Source: Tetrapyrgos nigripes (Eukaryota; Basidiomycota; Agaricomycetes; Agaricales; Campanellaceae). From it: DNA of 64,000 nucleotides. A program made the position numbers and the translations under genes. Numbering within the stretch: position 1 is the stretch's first letter; each line of letters opens with the position of its first letter. The stretch lies in contig JAACJM010000061.1 in the NCBI GenBank assembly GCA_013368315.1, positions 248,001-312,000 on the forward strand. Reading direction: 5' to 3'. This document shows positions 23,101 to 34,374 of the stretch, one piece after another. The notes beneath the pieces are model-generated. The model was not told the origin of the DNA and did not search any database. It saw only the letters and a program-made list of their open reading frames with translations.

Positions 23101-23308
23101 CCAAAAAAACAGACTCACCCATCCCGGTTCCTTCCTCGTGTCCAATCCTATCTGATGCCGGCGCAGAGGATTTCTCGGAGGATTGACGCCGTCCGATGCC
23201 TGCCTGTCCCTTCTCTGCGTCACTCAGGCTATTTCGAGCTTCTTCCGAGGGTTGTGGGATGTTTGGAACGGAGGGGGGGATTTTGCGCTGGGATTGTGGG
23301 TCGTTCAT
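20173..23308 (-). CDS. DUF6535-ankyrin repeat membrane protein, copy 2, intact (919 aa, 8 exons)
   Basis: Exons by splice sites and phase: 23308-23119, 23058-22861, 22808-22758, 22708-22646, 22586-22491, 22438-22334, 22280-22117 and 22065-20173, giving 920 codons with stop. The N-terminus (1-260) is Ser/Gln/Glu-rich and probably cytosolic. The DUF6535 signature WKVYLDEAETFDDEML starts at about 261 and is followed by hydrophobic segments at about 290-306, 357-379, 416-440, 448-472 and 479-501. Eight ankyrin repeats of 33 residues (about 661-919) close the protein. Known of the family: DUF6535 proteins are Agaricomycete membrane proteins of unknown function; ankyrin repeats bind proteins. Inferred: a membrane-anchored recognition or scaffold protein. 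Oddities: repeats are almost identical except at a few positions, repeat 6 lacks one codon, and the 60-nt first intron has no in-frame stop, so retention would add 20 residues. Expression is not shown. Confidence 0.82.
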
Positions 23309-25209
23309 GGTGCGTGTGGTGGTGGTGGTAGAAAGAGTCAACGTGTGTACTGGAAGTATGATACCACAACAGCAATGCGGTGCCAAGCATGTGAACGCCA
23401 AATTTGGAACTCGCCGTTTGTCGCGACTTTCTCGACGTCGTCTTCCACCGAGACAACCCACTCATCACTCAAAATTTGATCAGCTTGTACATGTTTACCT
23501 TCTACTCATTCTCTTCCTTTCTCTACTCGTCTGGTCAGGCTGTTCGCTCGCATGCCCGGTCACCCACTCCAACCCGTCAGTTCCCTCGGTGTTTCTTCTA
23601 AAACCCGTGCTACCATTCCTTCCTTCCTCAGCCCATACCCCGCGAAAGTCTTCCTCATTTTCCCCAAAGCCGTTCATCACTCCCAACGCCTCTCACCTAC
23701 ATAAACGCCAGTTCTGCGTTGACTTTGGGCTAGTCAGTCGTCTGGAACCCGTCCAACCAAGTCGCTTGAAGACCGAATCTGTTCTCAAACGCGACGTACC
23801 AGGTACCAGGGAGGTTTGACGAATGGGGCCCAAGCGGGTAGTGAGAATGGGAGGGCTTCTGTGGGTGCGAGTGGAACGAAGAGTGATGTGTGTTTGAGTT
23901 CTGCGTGGTGGTAAAACTACAGGAGGTGAGTTTTCTTATGCGTATTTTTCGACAATAGACGAATGATACTAACGATTTGTGCTTTTTTTCGTTTTCTTTC
24001 TTCTTTTCTTTCTATGTATCTGGCCACTGAAGCAACCTCCATACCCACCTCCACGTCCACCTCAAGACTTACAAACGTTGACCGTAAACTCCGAATCATT
24101 GTTTTTCTCCCCATTCCCATCTCCACACAACGAATCCGACACATCCAACACGTCCAATGACCTAGACACCCCTCACTCGTTCGCTTTCATACCGCCGTTA
24201 CCATCTCTCTCATACAGTATCCGAGGTGATTGAGGATTCGCAAAAGCCTGGACAGTTCCAAAGGTGGTTTGGCTGCAGCAAGAGCAGCAGCCGGCGCTGC
24301 TGAAGGAAGAGAATGACTCAAAATGCCTCTCCTCGTCTCCAAGACACACACTTTCTTGCGTGCCCGTTGCCTTCCACTTCTTCCATCCTCAACGCAGATG
24401 CACAGCCACTCCAATGACCGTAAACCCAACCCCAACCCCCAACCCCTGCCCTTCTCTTCCACCTTCACCAAAGAACTCACACTCACGAGAAGGGTTTTCT
24501 TCGAATCGCCGCCTAAACCAACCGAACGACTCGGAGTGTCTTTTGACTGACGAGAGGAAAGGACAGGTTTGGGTGGGTGTAAAGGAGGTTTGGGACCGGG
24601 GATGATAATGTCAAGGCGTTTTCATCGGTTTTTGGAAGTACAGGTGATGGTGAAGAAGGATGTGATGATGAGGGAAAATGTAGTGGTGGTAGTGGTAGTG
24701 GTAGTGGGTGGGTATGAGGGAGGATATTGACGATACTCAAGGTACATTTCCTTTCATTGTTTTGGTTTCGTTTTCAGTGTCAGTTTCATTTTTTCGAGTT
24801 CATCCTTTTTTGCCTTTTTCCCAACAAATTTTATTTCATATCGACGACAAACACTTAATAACCACTTCTTTCTCCTCTTCTTCATCCAGACGTCTCGCCC
24901 AACCCACATGGATGCTCCCTGACTCCCTCTCCCTATGTCCCTGCCCAACGCTCCCAACTTGATTCTTTTGCCAGCTCCCAAGTCAATAGATGTCTTCACC
25001 TCGTTCCTATGTTGCCCACTCCAGCACCACTAGAGTGCAGGTGCTGGTACTTCACTGCCTGGACATTTCGAGATTTAGGTCTGGATTGGAGTCAAGTTCA
25101 GGCAATGATCAAGTGTCTTGGGCAAATCTTTACTCCAAGGCTTCAGGCCCTGAGGAAGGGCAATCCTTACACTCTTCTACGTACCTCTGGATTCACCATT
25201 CCTTATAAT
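23309..25209 (+). repeat. Unit 2 segment A2 (left part)
   Basis: Direct copy of 1043-3060 and 45176-47163. The same exon-like stretches are present but in different frames, for example a longer insert near 24545-24600 breaks the frame open in units 1 and 3. No intact gene. It ends at the target site CTTATAAT of the hAT MITE. Confidence 0.5.
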
Positions 25210-25770
25210 CAGTGTTCGCCGTAAGGGCTAAGCCTTACATACGCTAAGGGCTTAAGTACTTAAGGGTCTTAAGCCATAACGGTACTGGCAACCCTTAAGC
25301 ACCCTTAAGTAAGGCTTAAGTTGTAGTAGTCATGTGAATTTCCCCCAAATTTTTTTTAGTAGACTACTGATGATGACATTGACATGGATTCCAACTTCCT
25401 CGACCCAGTACCACAGCTGCCGGCCGGTAGTTCATCGTGGTTACCTCGTTCCCTAGCATTATTATTCGGTGGGCATCCAGAACAGAGCGCTAACATGACT
25501 CTGCATGGTTATATTGAGCACCGATGCACTCAGCAACAGGCTGGAGTGAGGAGGCCTTACATATGGAACTATTGGCACAGGAGGAGGAGGACCAGATACC
25601 AGATGATAGAGAGTTTGAAGGCTCTGGTGATGAGTATGGCAGGTAATTACAATTTTTTATCCTAGGGCCTTAAGTACCCTTAAGTATGTACTTAACTTAA
25701 GCCCTCACTTAAGCCTTTAAGCCGTAACCTCCAAAGGTACCCTTAATTAAGCCCTTACGGCGAACACTGC
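25210..25770. mobile_element. hAT-type MITE
   Basis: A 561-bp insert with perfect 20-bp terminal inverted repeats CAGTGTTCGCCGTAAGGGCT and an 8-bp duplication CTTATAAT (25202-25209 and 25771-25778). Units 1 (near 3052) and 3 (near 47155) have the uninterrupted site. The CAGTG end and 8-bp duplication are hAT hallmarks. The subterminal regions are rich in CTTAAG-type repeats. The centre has an open stretch of 93 codons (25384-25665, plus strand) that might be a transposase remnant or chance. No transposase domain is seen. Confidence 0.9.
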
Positions 25771-26399
25771 TTATAATCGTCGTCGTCATCGTCGTCAAAA
25801 TCTCGACGTTTTGACTATCACGCATGTCACATCAGTCACACCTGTCACATACAAATCCAAAGGCTCAACATCATAGCACGCCAGCACTCTGCGCAATTCT
25901 CGCCAAACTCACGGTGGTGATTGCTGGATACTACTGGATACTCTGGATGGAGCCGGATGGCCTCGAAGCTGCTGGTTTTGAAAATATTTCGATAATTTGG
26001 TTTTTTGGATGACGAACCTACGATGGCTGCTAGCGTACTCGGTCCATCTGCGTTCGCTTTGAGGCTTTCGGTGAAGCATCCTACATGATGTATCTTGCTT
26101 TGTGTGGAGTTGGGTCTTTCTAGTGCCCTGGTGTTCGGAGATATCACGATTACTACTAGTATGTTTGTTGACTCGGATATCAATCCCAAAAGACTCTTTA
26201 AGTACTTGGGACAATGCAGAGTCCGTTATGGCTTTTCTTTCGTTAGGAATTGTTACTTCAGATGTGTTACAGTGTTATGAATTTATACATGTGTTATTAG
26301 CACAGCGTGCTAATGGTCTAAGTTTTCTACAGCGAAAATGACGACAATTATCAACTATATACTATATGCTACATGACTAGGAGACATAGCCCATCCTTC
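25771..26399 (+). repeat. Unit 2 segment A2 (right part), with empty site of Copia 1
   Basis: Direct copy of 3061-3495 joined to 10587-10782. It contains the empty target of Copia element 1 (CTTGG, near 26205-26210). No intact gene recognised. Confidence 0.75.
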
Positions 26400-27271
26400 C
26401 TCATCACCCGCATCAACTAGCATCTCTACCACTCCCAACTCCTCTCTGTTTCCTGGTGGGCGAAGACTAACCTACTATTACACAGTCACGAAACTTGGAT
26501 TCAGATGGAGGTGGTTCTGATATCGAAAATGAGGTGACAGAGTCTTAATGGAAATTGAACGGGGCCAAAGCTGGGGTAGCATCGTCGTCAGCATCCGAGT
26601 ACCAGGTACTGGCGATAATAGCAATGACGTTGTTCATCTTTGTCTTGAAAAGGAGAAGAGGGTTGCAAAGTTAGATAGAGTCTAGAGATGCGTGAATTCA
26701 AATGGGTCAGTATAAACAGAGAGGAAACGTACGCATACATTAGGCAAGCTAATCAAGCATAACACGCACTCTAGAACATCCGATGCTCAGGCCAATTCTA
26801 GCTTCGAAAGCCGGCTCTCAGTCTCCAAAACTTCAAGATGTCAGTTCAGTCTTGTGTGCAGCATATATGCGCTGAAACATTTCCGCTGAGCGATGAATGA
26901 GAGTCAGATACAATGAGAAAATGGATCACACAATGATACAGAAAGAAATAAGAAGAAAAGTTGAAGAAAAGCGAACGAGGAAGAACGGAGATAAATATGA
27001 TTATGTACCAATTCCATCGATGTCCCACCTCAATAGGAGCCTCGCCATTTAACTTGCATTCCGCAACAGCCTTTTCAACTGTCCTTGGCCTCCCTTTCAA
27101 ACTTTCATGATTTGTTGTTCTCCCTCACCATAGCCATTGAAATTTGAGCTGAACTTTCCCATAATCCTCGTCCCAATTTTCCGTCCCTTCTCCAGTCCAA
27201 TAACCACTCAGAACTCTCTGACCACTCAATCGTCCTCGAGGTGTCTGATAGTTCTAGCATGAGTCTCAGAC
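26400..27271. other. About 865-bp segment private to unit 2
   Basis: In units 1 and 3 the flanking sequences are joined directly (for example near 47795), so this is either an insertion in unit 2 or a deletion shared by the others. No TIR or target duplication is seen. On the plus strand, around 26480-26690, a stretch looks like a protein C-terminus: an acidic stretch, then a hydrophobic segment (VLAIIAMTLFIFVL) with KRRR after it and a stop. On the minus strand, around 26990-27240, another protein-like stretch (GRPRTVEKAVAEC) is broken by stops. Neither is recognised. Confidence 0.45.
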
Positions 27272-30200
27272 CTCACCCACAGCTCAGATTTCGTATAAGT
27301 ATCTATGTGTCAATAAATCAAACATAGTAGAAAAACTTGAGAAAACGAACTGGACACGCACCTACTAGCTTAAGTATAAGCATACTGTTTCTGAGTGACT
27401 AGATCGGGAGGAAGCGGGGTCTGACTGTGACGGTACGCGTCCAAGACACGCGCCCATCATGTCATCATCCACCATCATCGACAAAAAGCGTACAAGAGCC
27501 GCTTCAAATTACCATAACAAAGTTTCGGAATGTAGAGCACCCGACTACTGCTCTTCTTTGCGCACTGGCTTTCTCCACGTCGTCTTCCACCAAAACAAAC
27601 GTCCCCCATCTCCACCTACTCATTCTCTTCCTTACGCATCTGGTCACTTTCCTCGGTGTACTATCTTCACCGCCAAGTCGCTTTGGCTCTTGGCTACACA
27701 GTATGGTCAGCCTGGTTACCCACATTGACCCTGTCAGTTCCTTTGGTGTTTCTTCTAAAACCCGTGCCCTGAACACCGTTCCTTCCTTCCTCAGCCCATT
27801 CCACGCGAAAGCCCTTCTCATTTTGCCCAATACTGTTCGTCACTCCCAACCCCTCTCTCCCTGAGTCCCGCAACCCTGCATATGGACTATCGTTGACTTT
27901 GGGGCTAGTCAGTCATCTAATCCCTCCCCACCTCGTCTCTCAACCTAGTTGCTTGGAGACTGAAGCTATTCCGGAATGCAGAGGTTCGCAAGGTCGAGTT
28001 GTCGGAACGAGACGTGGCAGTGAGGGCCATGCGGGTAGTGTGCATGAGAGGGCTTCTGTGGGTGCAAGTGGAACGAAAAGTGATGCGAGTTCAGCTTTGT
28101 GGTAAAGCTGCAGGAGGTGAGTGTTCGTATACTTTTTCTCGACAATCAACGAATGGTACTAACGATTTGTTCTTGTTTTCGTTCTACCTATCTAGACACT
28201 GAAGCAACCTCCCTACTATCCATACCTACCTCCACGTCTACCTCAAGACCTGCAAATGTCGCCCGTAAACTCTCCAAATCATTCTTTTTCTCGCCCACCC
28301 TATCTCCACGCACAACGAATCCAGCACATAGAATACATCCAATGATCTAGACACTCTGACCCTCACCCGTTCGCTCTAATACCGCTGCTACCATCCCATA
28401 CGGCGTCAGAATTGATTGAGGGCTTACGAGAGCCTGGATGATTCTGAAGCTGGTTCGGAGAGAGAGCAGAAAAAGCCGCAGAAGGAGCAGCAGCCGGCGC
28501 TGTTGAAGGAGGAGAATGGATGAAAACACCTTTCCTTGTCTCCAAGATGCACACTTTCTCGCATTCCCATCACTTGTTCTTCCATCCTCAGCGCAGCTGC
28601 ACTCCAACGACCATAAATCCAACCCCCAACCCTCAACCCCCTGCTGTTCTTCTCCGCCTTCATCAAAGAACTCACGCTCACGAAAAGGGGTTGTCCAAAT
28701 TGCAGCCCAAACCAATCAAACGACGAACGAGCGCCTTTGCACAAAGGGAAAGGATGGGTTTGGGTGGGTGTAAAGGAGGATCGGGACCGGGGATAATGTT
28801 AAGGCATTTTCGTTGGTTTTTGGAAATAGAGGCGATGATGAAGAAGGTGATGATGAGGGAGAACGGAGTGGTGGTAGTGGTAGTGGGTATGAGGGTATGA
28901 GGTTAGGTGGTCCAAGGGATGATATCTAAGGTACATTTGCTTTCATCTTTTCCCGTTTCCGTTTTCTTCTGCCGGTTCTCTTCATTTTCAGTTTCGGTTT
29001 CAGTGTCGGTTTCATTCTGACTCCCAACAAAAACAGCTCAACACTTTGCTCTGGCGTCAGGACTCAGTAGACAAATCTTTGTTTCAGGGTTTCAGGCTTC
29101 CACGCAGGCTTTCTATCTCTGTCCCCCATTTATCACAATTCTCGTCGTCGTCGTCGTCAGCGTTCTTTTCAACCGTCACGATGTCACACTGGTCACGCCT
29201 CCATACCTCTGAACGTCCAAAATAACAAAACATCGCAGCTCACCAACTCTCTGCGTAATCCTCGGCAAATTTACTGTGGCGAATACAGGATACCACTAGA
29301 TGCTCTGAAAGGAGTTGGACGGTCCTAACACTGCTGGTTCTGGAACTATGTCAAGGGCTCGGGAACCTCGGTTTTTAAATAACGAAATCTACGAAAGCCA
29401 GCAGCATGTGTACATTTGCCCGGAGGTGTCATTTTCTCCTTTTTTTCCCTTTCTGTCGCTTCCAGATCTCTCTTTCATGATCCCGTCGTCGTCGTCAAGG
29501 TTTCTTGACGTCAGCCGTAAACTCTCTGGATCATTCTCTTCCCCACTACGGCCGCCACCACCGCCATTCAACGCTCCAGATACACTTGCCCCACGATACC
29601 CTTCGCATCGATGCTCCCCATTTCTGGATCAAGTTTGAGTAATCATGCGAGTGGAAATGCTAACACGAATAACGGATTAAGGAGGACGATTCCGTTGTCA
29701 TTCTCGTCTCCTGGGTCTGGGCTGGGATCGGGGTCTGGTGCAGACGGCCAACAAGACCATGGTAATGAGAAAGATGGAAGTGGTGGTGGAGGTGATGGCT
29801 ACTGAGGAGAAGGTACGTTCGCTTTCCGTTCTTTTTTCTCATCTCTCTCTCTTTTTGTTTTAAATCTGGTTTTTATGGGATATAAACACGTACTAACCAA
29901 TGTCCTCTTTTCCTTCTCCTTTTCGTACCCTTCTCTACCTTTGTCCAACCGCTTGACGTCGGACGTAAACTCCCGGTATCGTTCTCTTCTTCCAACTCTA
30001 TATTTAGCCCATTCGCCATTATCACACCATGGTAACTTCTGTCTACCCGCTCCACTCAAACACCCAACCTAACGCCTCAAATGTTACTGTAACCAGCCAC
30101 ATATCATAAAGGAGGATTTTGGCCAGGGTTTACTGATGGTACATTGGCTTTTACTTTCCTTTCTTACGCCATATTTTCTCAAATTTCATTTCGTTTCGAT

Positions 30201-31810
30201 TCGATATAAACTCGTATTAACCCCTTCTTTTTCTTACTTACTTCTTTAGCTTTTCGTCCAGAAAAACGCGCTCTCTCTGCGCTCGTTAGCTCCCCACATC
30301 CAGTCCACGTCTCTTTGCGTTCGTTTATTCGCTTGCTCCAAGGTAAAAATTTGGCTAGATGGAGGATTTGAGGGTGACTATGATGCCGAGGTGGATCGTC
30401 TTCTATGCCTTCAATTCAACTTGGGATGCTTGAACAGAGTTTGGATGCGAAGTCGGGGACAGGAAAGAATGGGAATGGGGAGATGGTTGGGTTGTGGTTG
30501 AGAGTCATATTGGGCTTGATGTCGATGACGACGACGATGATGACGAGGCGAAGTTTTTGGGAGTGAAGAGGTTACAAAATAGATGGACGAAGCCACACTT
30601 ATGTAGACCTATATACAGAAAGAAATGGTCAAATTCTTCCATACACGCCAACTCATAAATACCCCGTGAGCACATGCACACCAAAAATCCATCGCAAACC
30701 AACTAAGAGAGCACCTTGGATCAGAAAAAGCAACGGTGTTGAAGAGAGGGAGTTAAGTCAAAGGATTGGGCACAGTTCTCAGCCGCCAGTACGAGATGGG
30801 TTTTGACGTGAGTGCTGCAGTAAGTTTGAGTGCGACGAGAAGGGTATCATCATTATCTTGTCAATGTTTGTCGATCTTTCTGGGTCTGGGTGCGGATCAA
30901 TAGGAATGGAAGTGGAACTGGTGGTATGAGTGAGGATCTGGGCTGGTATGATAAAGTAAGTCTATTTTATTTCCGTTTTCTTTTTCCCTTCGTACTATCA
31001 ACTTTTTTTCTTCTCTTTCTTTGCTTCCTCCGAGTCATTACTTCTCTCGTTCTTTTTCATTTTATCATCAGATATTTCTTTCTCCGATCTATTTGCTACA
31101 ATAAAAACTCATACACTCCTTTCCCCCTCACCTCTTTCCCCCTTTGCTCTCTCCCTTCATCCAAATGCGTCGCCTAATTACCTACAAATGTACGCTCCCT
31201 ATGTCCCCATCTGGCAATGCGCACAATTTAATTCATTTGCTGGTGCTCACGTCGCTAGACGTCTTCGCCTCGCTCCCGTATCTTCCACTTCAGCGGCAAC
31301 CCTTCCATCTCCCTTGTCCCAAAATAGAATTTCATCAAAAAAAGAGGACTTCAGATTCGATTATGATGCCGATGGGGGCAAGGCGAGCCTAGCCTTTTCT
31401 ATGCCTTGGACGTCTACTTTGGCTATTGCGGCTTCAGAGGCAGAGATGGGCACGTCTTGTTGGGCATGATTTCGATCACGATGAAGATCAGGATAAATAC
31501 GATGGCTTTTTGTGAGAGAAAACCCAGACTGCCGGTGATTGAAAATATATGCTTGACCTATTTGTCTTCGTCGTTTTCGGTATTTTGGCGCAGCGTGCAC
31601 CTCGCTCAATCACTCACACGGGCTCAAACTCAGCCTGGAAGCTATTCCCAACATAGAGAATGGCAGTGGGGCTAAAGAAGATGGATGGATATGGCGGTGA
31701 CGGATGTGGTTTTGATCTTAATTTTTAAATATTCTGTTGCGTATGCCCTTCTCATGCGATACCAGAATTGATTGAGGAAGGGTCATCATCATGGAATCTG
31801 GAAGGGGAAG
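27272..31810 (+). repeat. Unit 2 segment B2 (left part)
   Basis: Direct copy of 13614-18190 and 47801-52324 with numerous small indels. The same Gly/Ser-rich module ends and intron-like pyrimidine tracts are visible (near 28920, 29810, 30140, 30955). Exon-like stretches are not maintained in frame between copies. No product recognised. Confidence 0.5.
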
Positions 31811-32131
31811 AGTATTTTGACAAAAAACTGGTTGACTGGTGCCTGTCAAAGTTTGGCGGGCGCCAGTGGAAACTAGTCACCATTCGTTAAGCGAGCTTAA
31901 GCGACCAGCCAAGTCCAAAATCCACCAGTAAAAATCTTAAATGGCAACGCGCACAACCTCTGCTAGCTTCTGTCCCTCTGTTTTATGGTAAAATAACTTC
32001 ATTTCTATGTAAGATAATCAACCTACTAGGAATATTGGTGAAGATACGAGGGGGCCGAGATGTAATCAGACATTTTTGGCTGTACCAGTCGAACCAGCGG
32101 AACCAGTCCGCCAAATATTTGTCAAAATACT
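31811..32131. mobile_element. Short MITE with AGTATTTTGACAAA ends
   Basis: A 321-bp insert with inverted ends AGTATTTTGACAAA and TTTGTCAAAATACT. Unit 1 lacks it (the flanks lie close together near 18205), whereas unit 3 has its left part at 52325-52487. No clear target duplication remains and no coding is present. The superfamily cannot be assigned. Confidence 0.75.
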
Positions 32132-33887
32132 GTTGCGAGAACAAGAGCAGGGTGAACAGGAGGAACAGAATATGCAGAAACGGTCACCAATGACTCCAAA
32201 ACGCATCCCTTTTCCCTTTCCTGCCGATACATGAATTCACGCAAGTACGAACGCACAAATAAACCCTCTACCACACCCTCACGAAGGAAATCAACCATCA
32301 AGAAAGACTTCTTCAAAACCTTCTTCAAACCAACGGAACGAACACCTTGGATGAGGGGAAGAGATGGGTTTGGGAGTGGGAACACTGGGATGATGGTAAT
32401 GAAAGAGGTGGTGGTGGGGATGGAAGTGGTGGTAGTGGATATAAATGTGGCTCAGAGCCAGGTATGATTAGGTATATTCTTTTTGTTTGCTTTCTTTCAA
32501 TTCTTCGCTGCATTGTCATGTGTGTTTTTCTCATTCTTTTCCTTTCTTTTTCCTTCGTATCATTCTCAATCTTTTTTCCCCCAATCTATTTGTGTTGATA
32601 AGAACTTACGCTAATCAAACTCTCTCTTCTTCTCCCCTCACCTCTTTCCCCCTTTTCACTCTTATTTCATCAAAAAGCATTATGCGTCACTACAAATGTA
32701 CACTCCCTACATCCCCACCTGGTAATGCACCGGCACTCACATCACTGGATGCCTGCATTGTCCATTTCAGCAACCTAGCCTTCTCCCTTGTCTCAAAATG
32801 GAATTTCAGGGAAAACAGATGTCTTCAGATTCAATTATGATGCCAGTGGGGCTAGTGGGGAGAGTGGGAGCATGGCCTTTTCTATGCGTTGAACGTCTAC
32901 TTTGGCTATTACAGCTTGAGAGGCAGAGAACTTGAAGGGGGCCAGTCTTGTTGGTGGTGGGTGTTGATCACAATGGAGATCAGGATCAATACGATGACTT
33001 TTGGGAGAGAAAGCCTGGACTGCCGGTGATTGAAAATATATGCTTGACCTATTTGTCTTTGTTGTTTTCGGTATTTTGGCACAGCGCGCACCTCACTCGA
33101 TCACTTACATGGGCTCAAACTCAGCCTGGACACTATTCCTAGCATAGAGAATGGCAGTGGGGCTAAGGAAGGATGGCTTTGGTGGTGACAAAGGTGGTTT
33201 TGATCTTGTTTTTTTAATATTCTGTTGCATATGTTTTTTTGTTAGAGTTGTTGTCTGGATTTCGAGGACTTTGTTTTCTTCTTTTTGCCAATATCCTCAA
33301 TAAACTGGTGCCACCTATCCTATGTATTTTTCTCTCTGATATTCAGTTTTGATTTTTTCATCTGGTTTGTTTTCTTTTCCCTTTTCATATTTGACTACGC
33401 ACGCACGTTCACTGACGTTGTCCACTCTTTCTACTTCACCCGTCTTATTTGTCCCACTCTCCTGCACCCCTGAGCATTTCCTCATTCTCCATCCAACCCC
33501 TTCCCCCCAATCACTTCAAAAAATAAAAAATCAGTAGTAAAGACAGCTTCATCTGCGCAAACTGATGCCTGGTGAAGAACCCCGCCCGCCCGCCCCTTTA
33601 CACCATATCTAGGTCTGTTGCAAGGAGGTGGGTTAAGAGGATTTTGGGGGATGAATGGGAGCCATGGAGGAGAGGGGGGAGGGAGGGGGGGAGCAAATGA
33701 GAGAAGCTGTGAAGATATAAGGACAAGTGAGGAGGGGTGGGATAGAGTAATGTATCTTAATTTTTATAAAAATCAATGTACACATGTATATTGAACAAAG
33801 GGAAACTTGATGATATATAAAATACTAACAAGATAAAATACTAACAAGATAGATATCTATGTAAGTACCAGAACTTCTGAATTAATC
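32132..33887 (+). repeat. Unit 2 segment B2 (right part) and 3' flank of an ankyrin relic
   Basis: Direct copy of about 18200-20172 without the solo LTR of unit 1; the empty site of that LTR is near 32890. A coding-like stretch on the plus strand (near 32290-32470) is shared with 18380-18540 but shifted by indels. No gene recognised. Confidence 0.5.
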
Positions 33888-33945
33888 CTACTCTGTTGCT
33901 CCATGCTCTTGCAGATATTTCATTATCCCTGGTTGAACTCCTTCC
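33888..33945 (-). pseudogene. 3' end of an ankyrin relic, cut off by Copia element 2
   Basis: The last codons of an ankyrin gene (ending like copies 2 and 3, with the TAG at 33888-33890) up to the Copia target site CTTCC. The rest of the relic continues at 40818 on the other side of the element. Confidence 0.75.
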
Positions 33946-34229
33946 TGTTGAGCAGGCTATGTTCTATATACGTAGCGGCAACCGCATACTTACCTGGGGA
34001 TGTAGAAGTGCTTGTTAGAGCAGTTTGTTAGAGGTTAAGAGCAATGAGTGTTAAGGGAAATCCTTATTCTTGTAGGGCAATTTATGAGCCCTTATATACT
34101 GTTCTAGATGGTACATGTGACTACTTATCTAAGAACTACTGATGTACAGTAAGCGTAACTAACTAGATTACTATCTAATCTATATCTAATCTAGTGTTGA
34201 TGGCTGCTTACTAATTCGCCAATTCAACA
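33946..34229 (-). repeat. 3' LTR of Copia element 2
   Basis: 284 bp, TGTT to AACA. It differs from its partner at six transition sites, where this LTR keeps CG at three and has CA in place of CG at others. Confidence 0.9.
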
Positions 34230-34374
34230 CTCCCCCTTGCTAAGCTGCACCGTTAGTGTGCGTAAGCATAAAGGCGCTATAAGCAGCCGAGGTTTATCTT
34301 CATTATTTGAGATACGTTGTACCATGGTTCTATGATACATTGTACCAAGGTTCTATGATACGTTATACCAAGGC

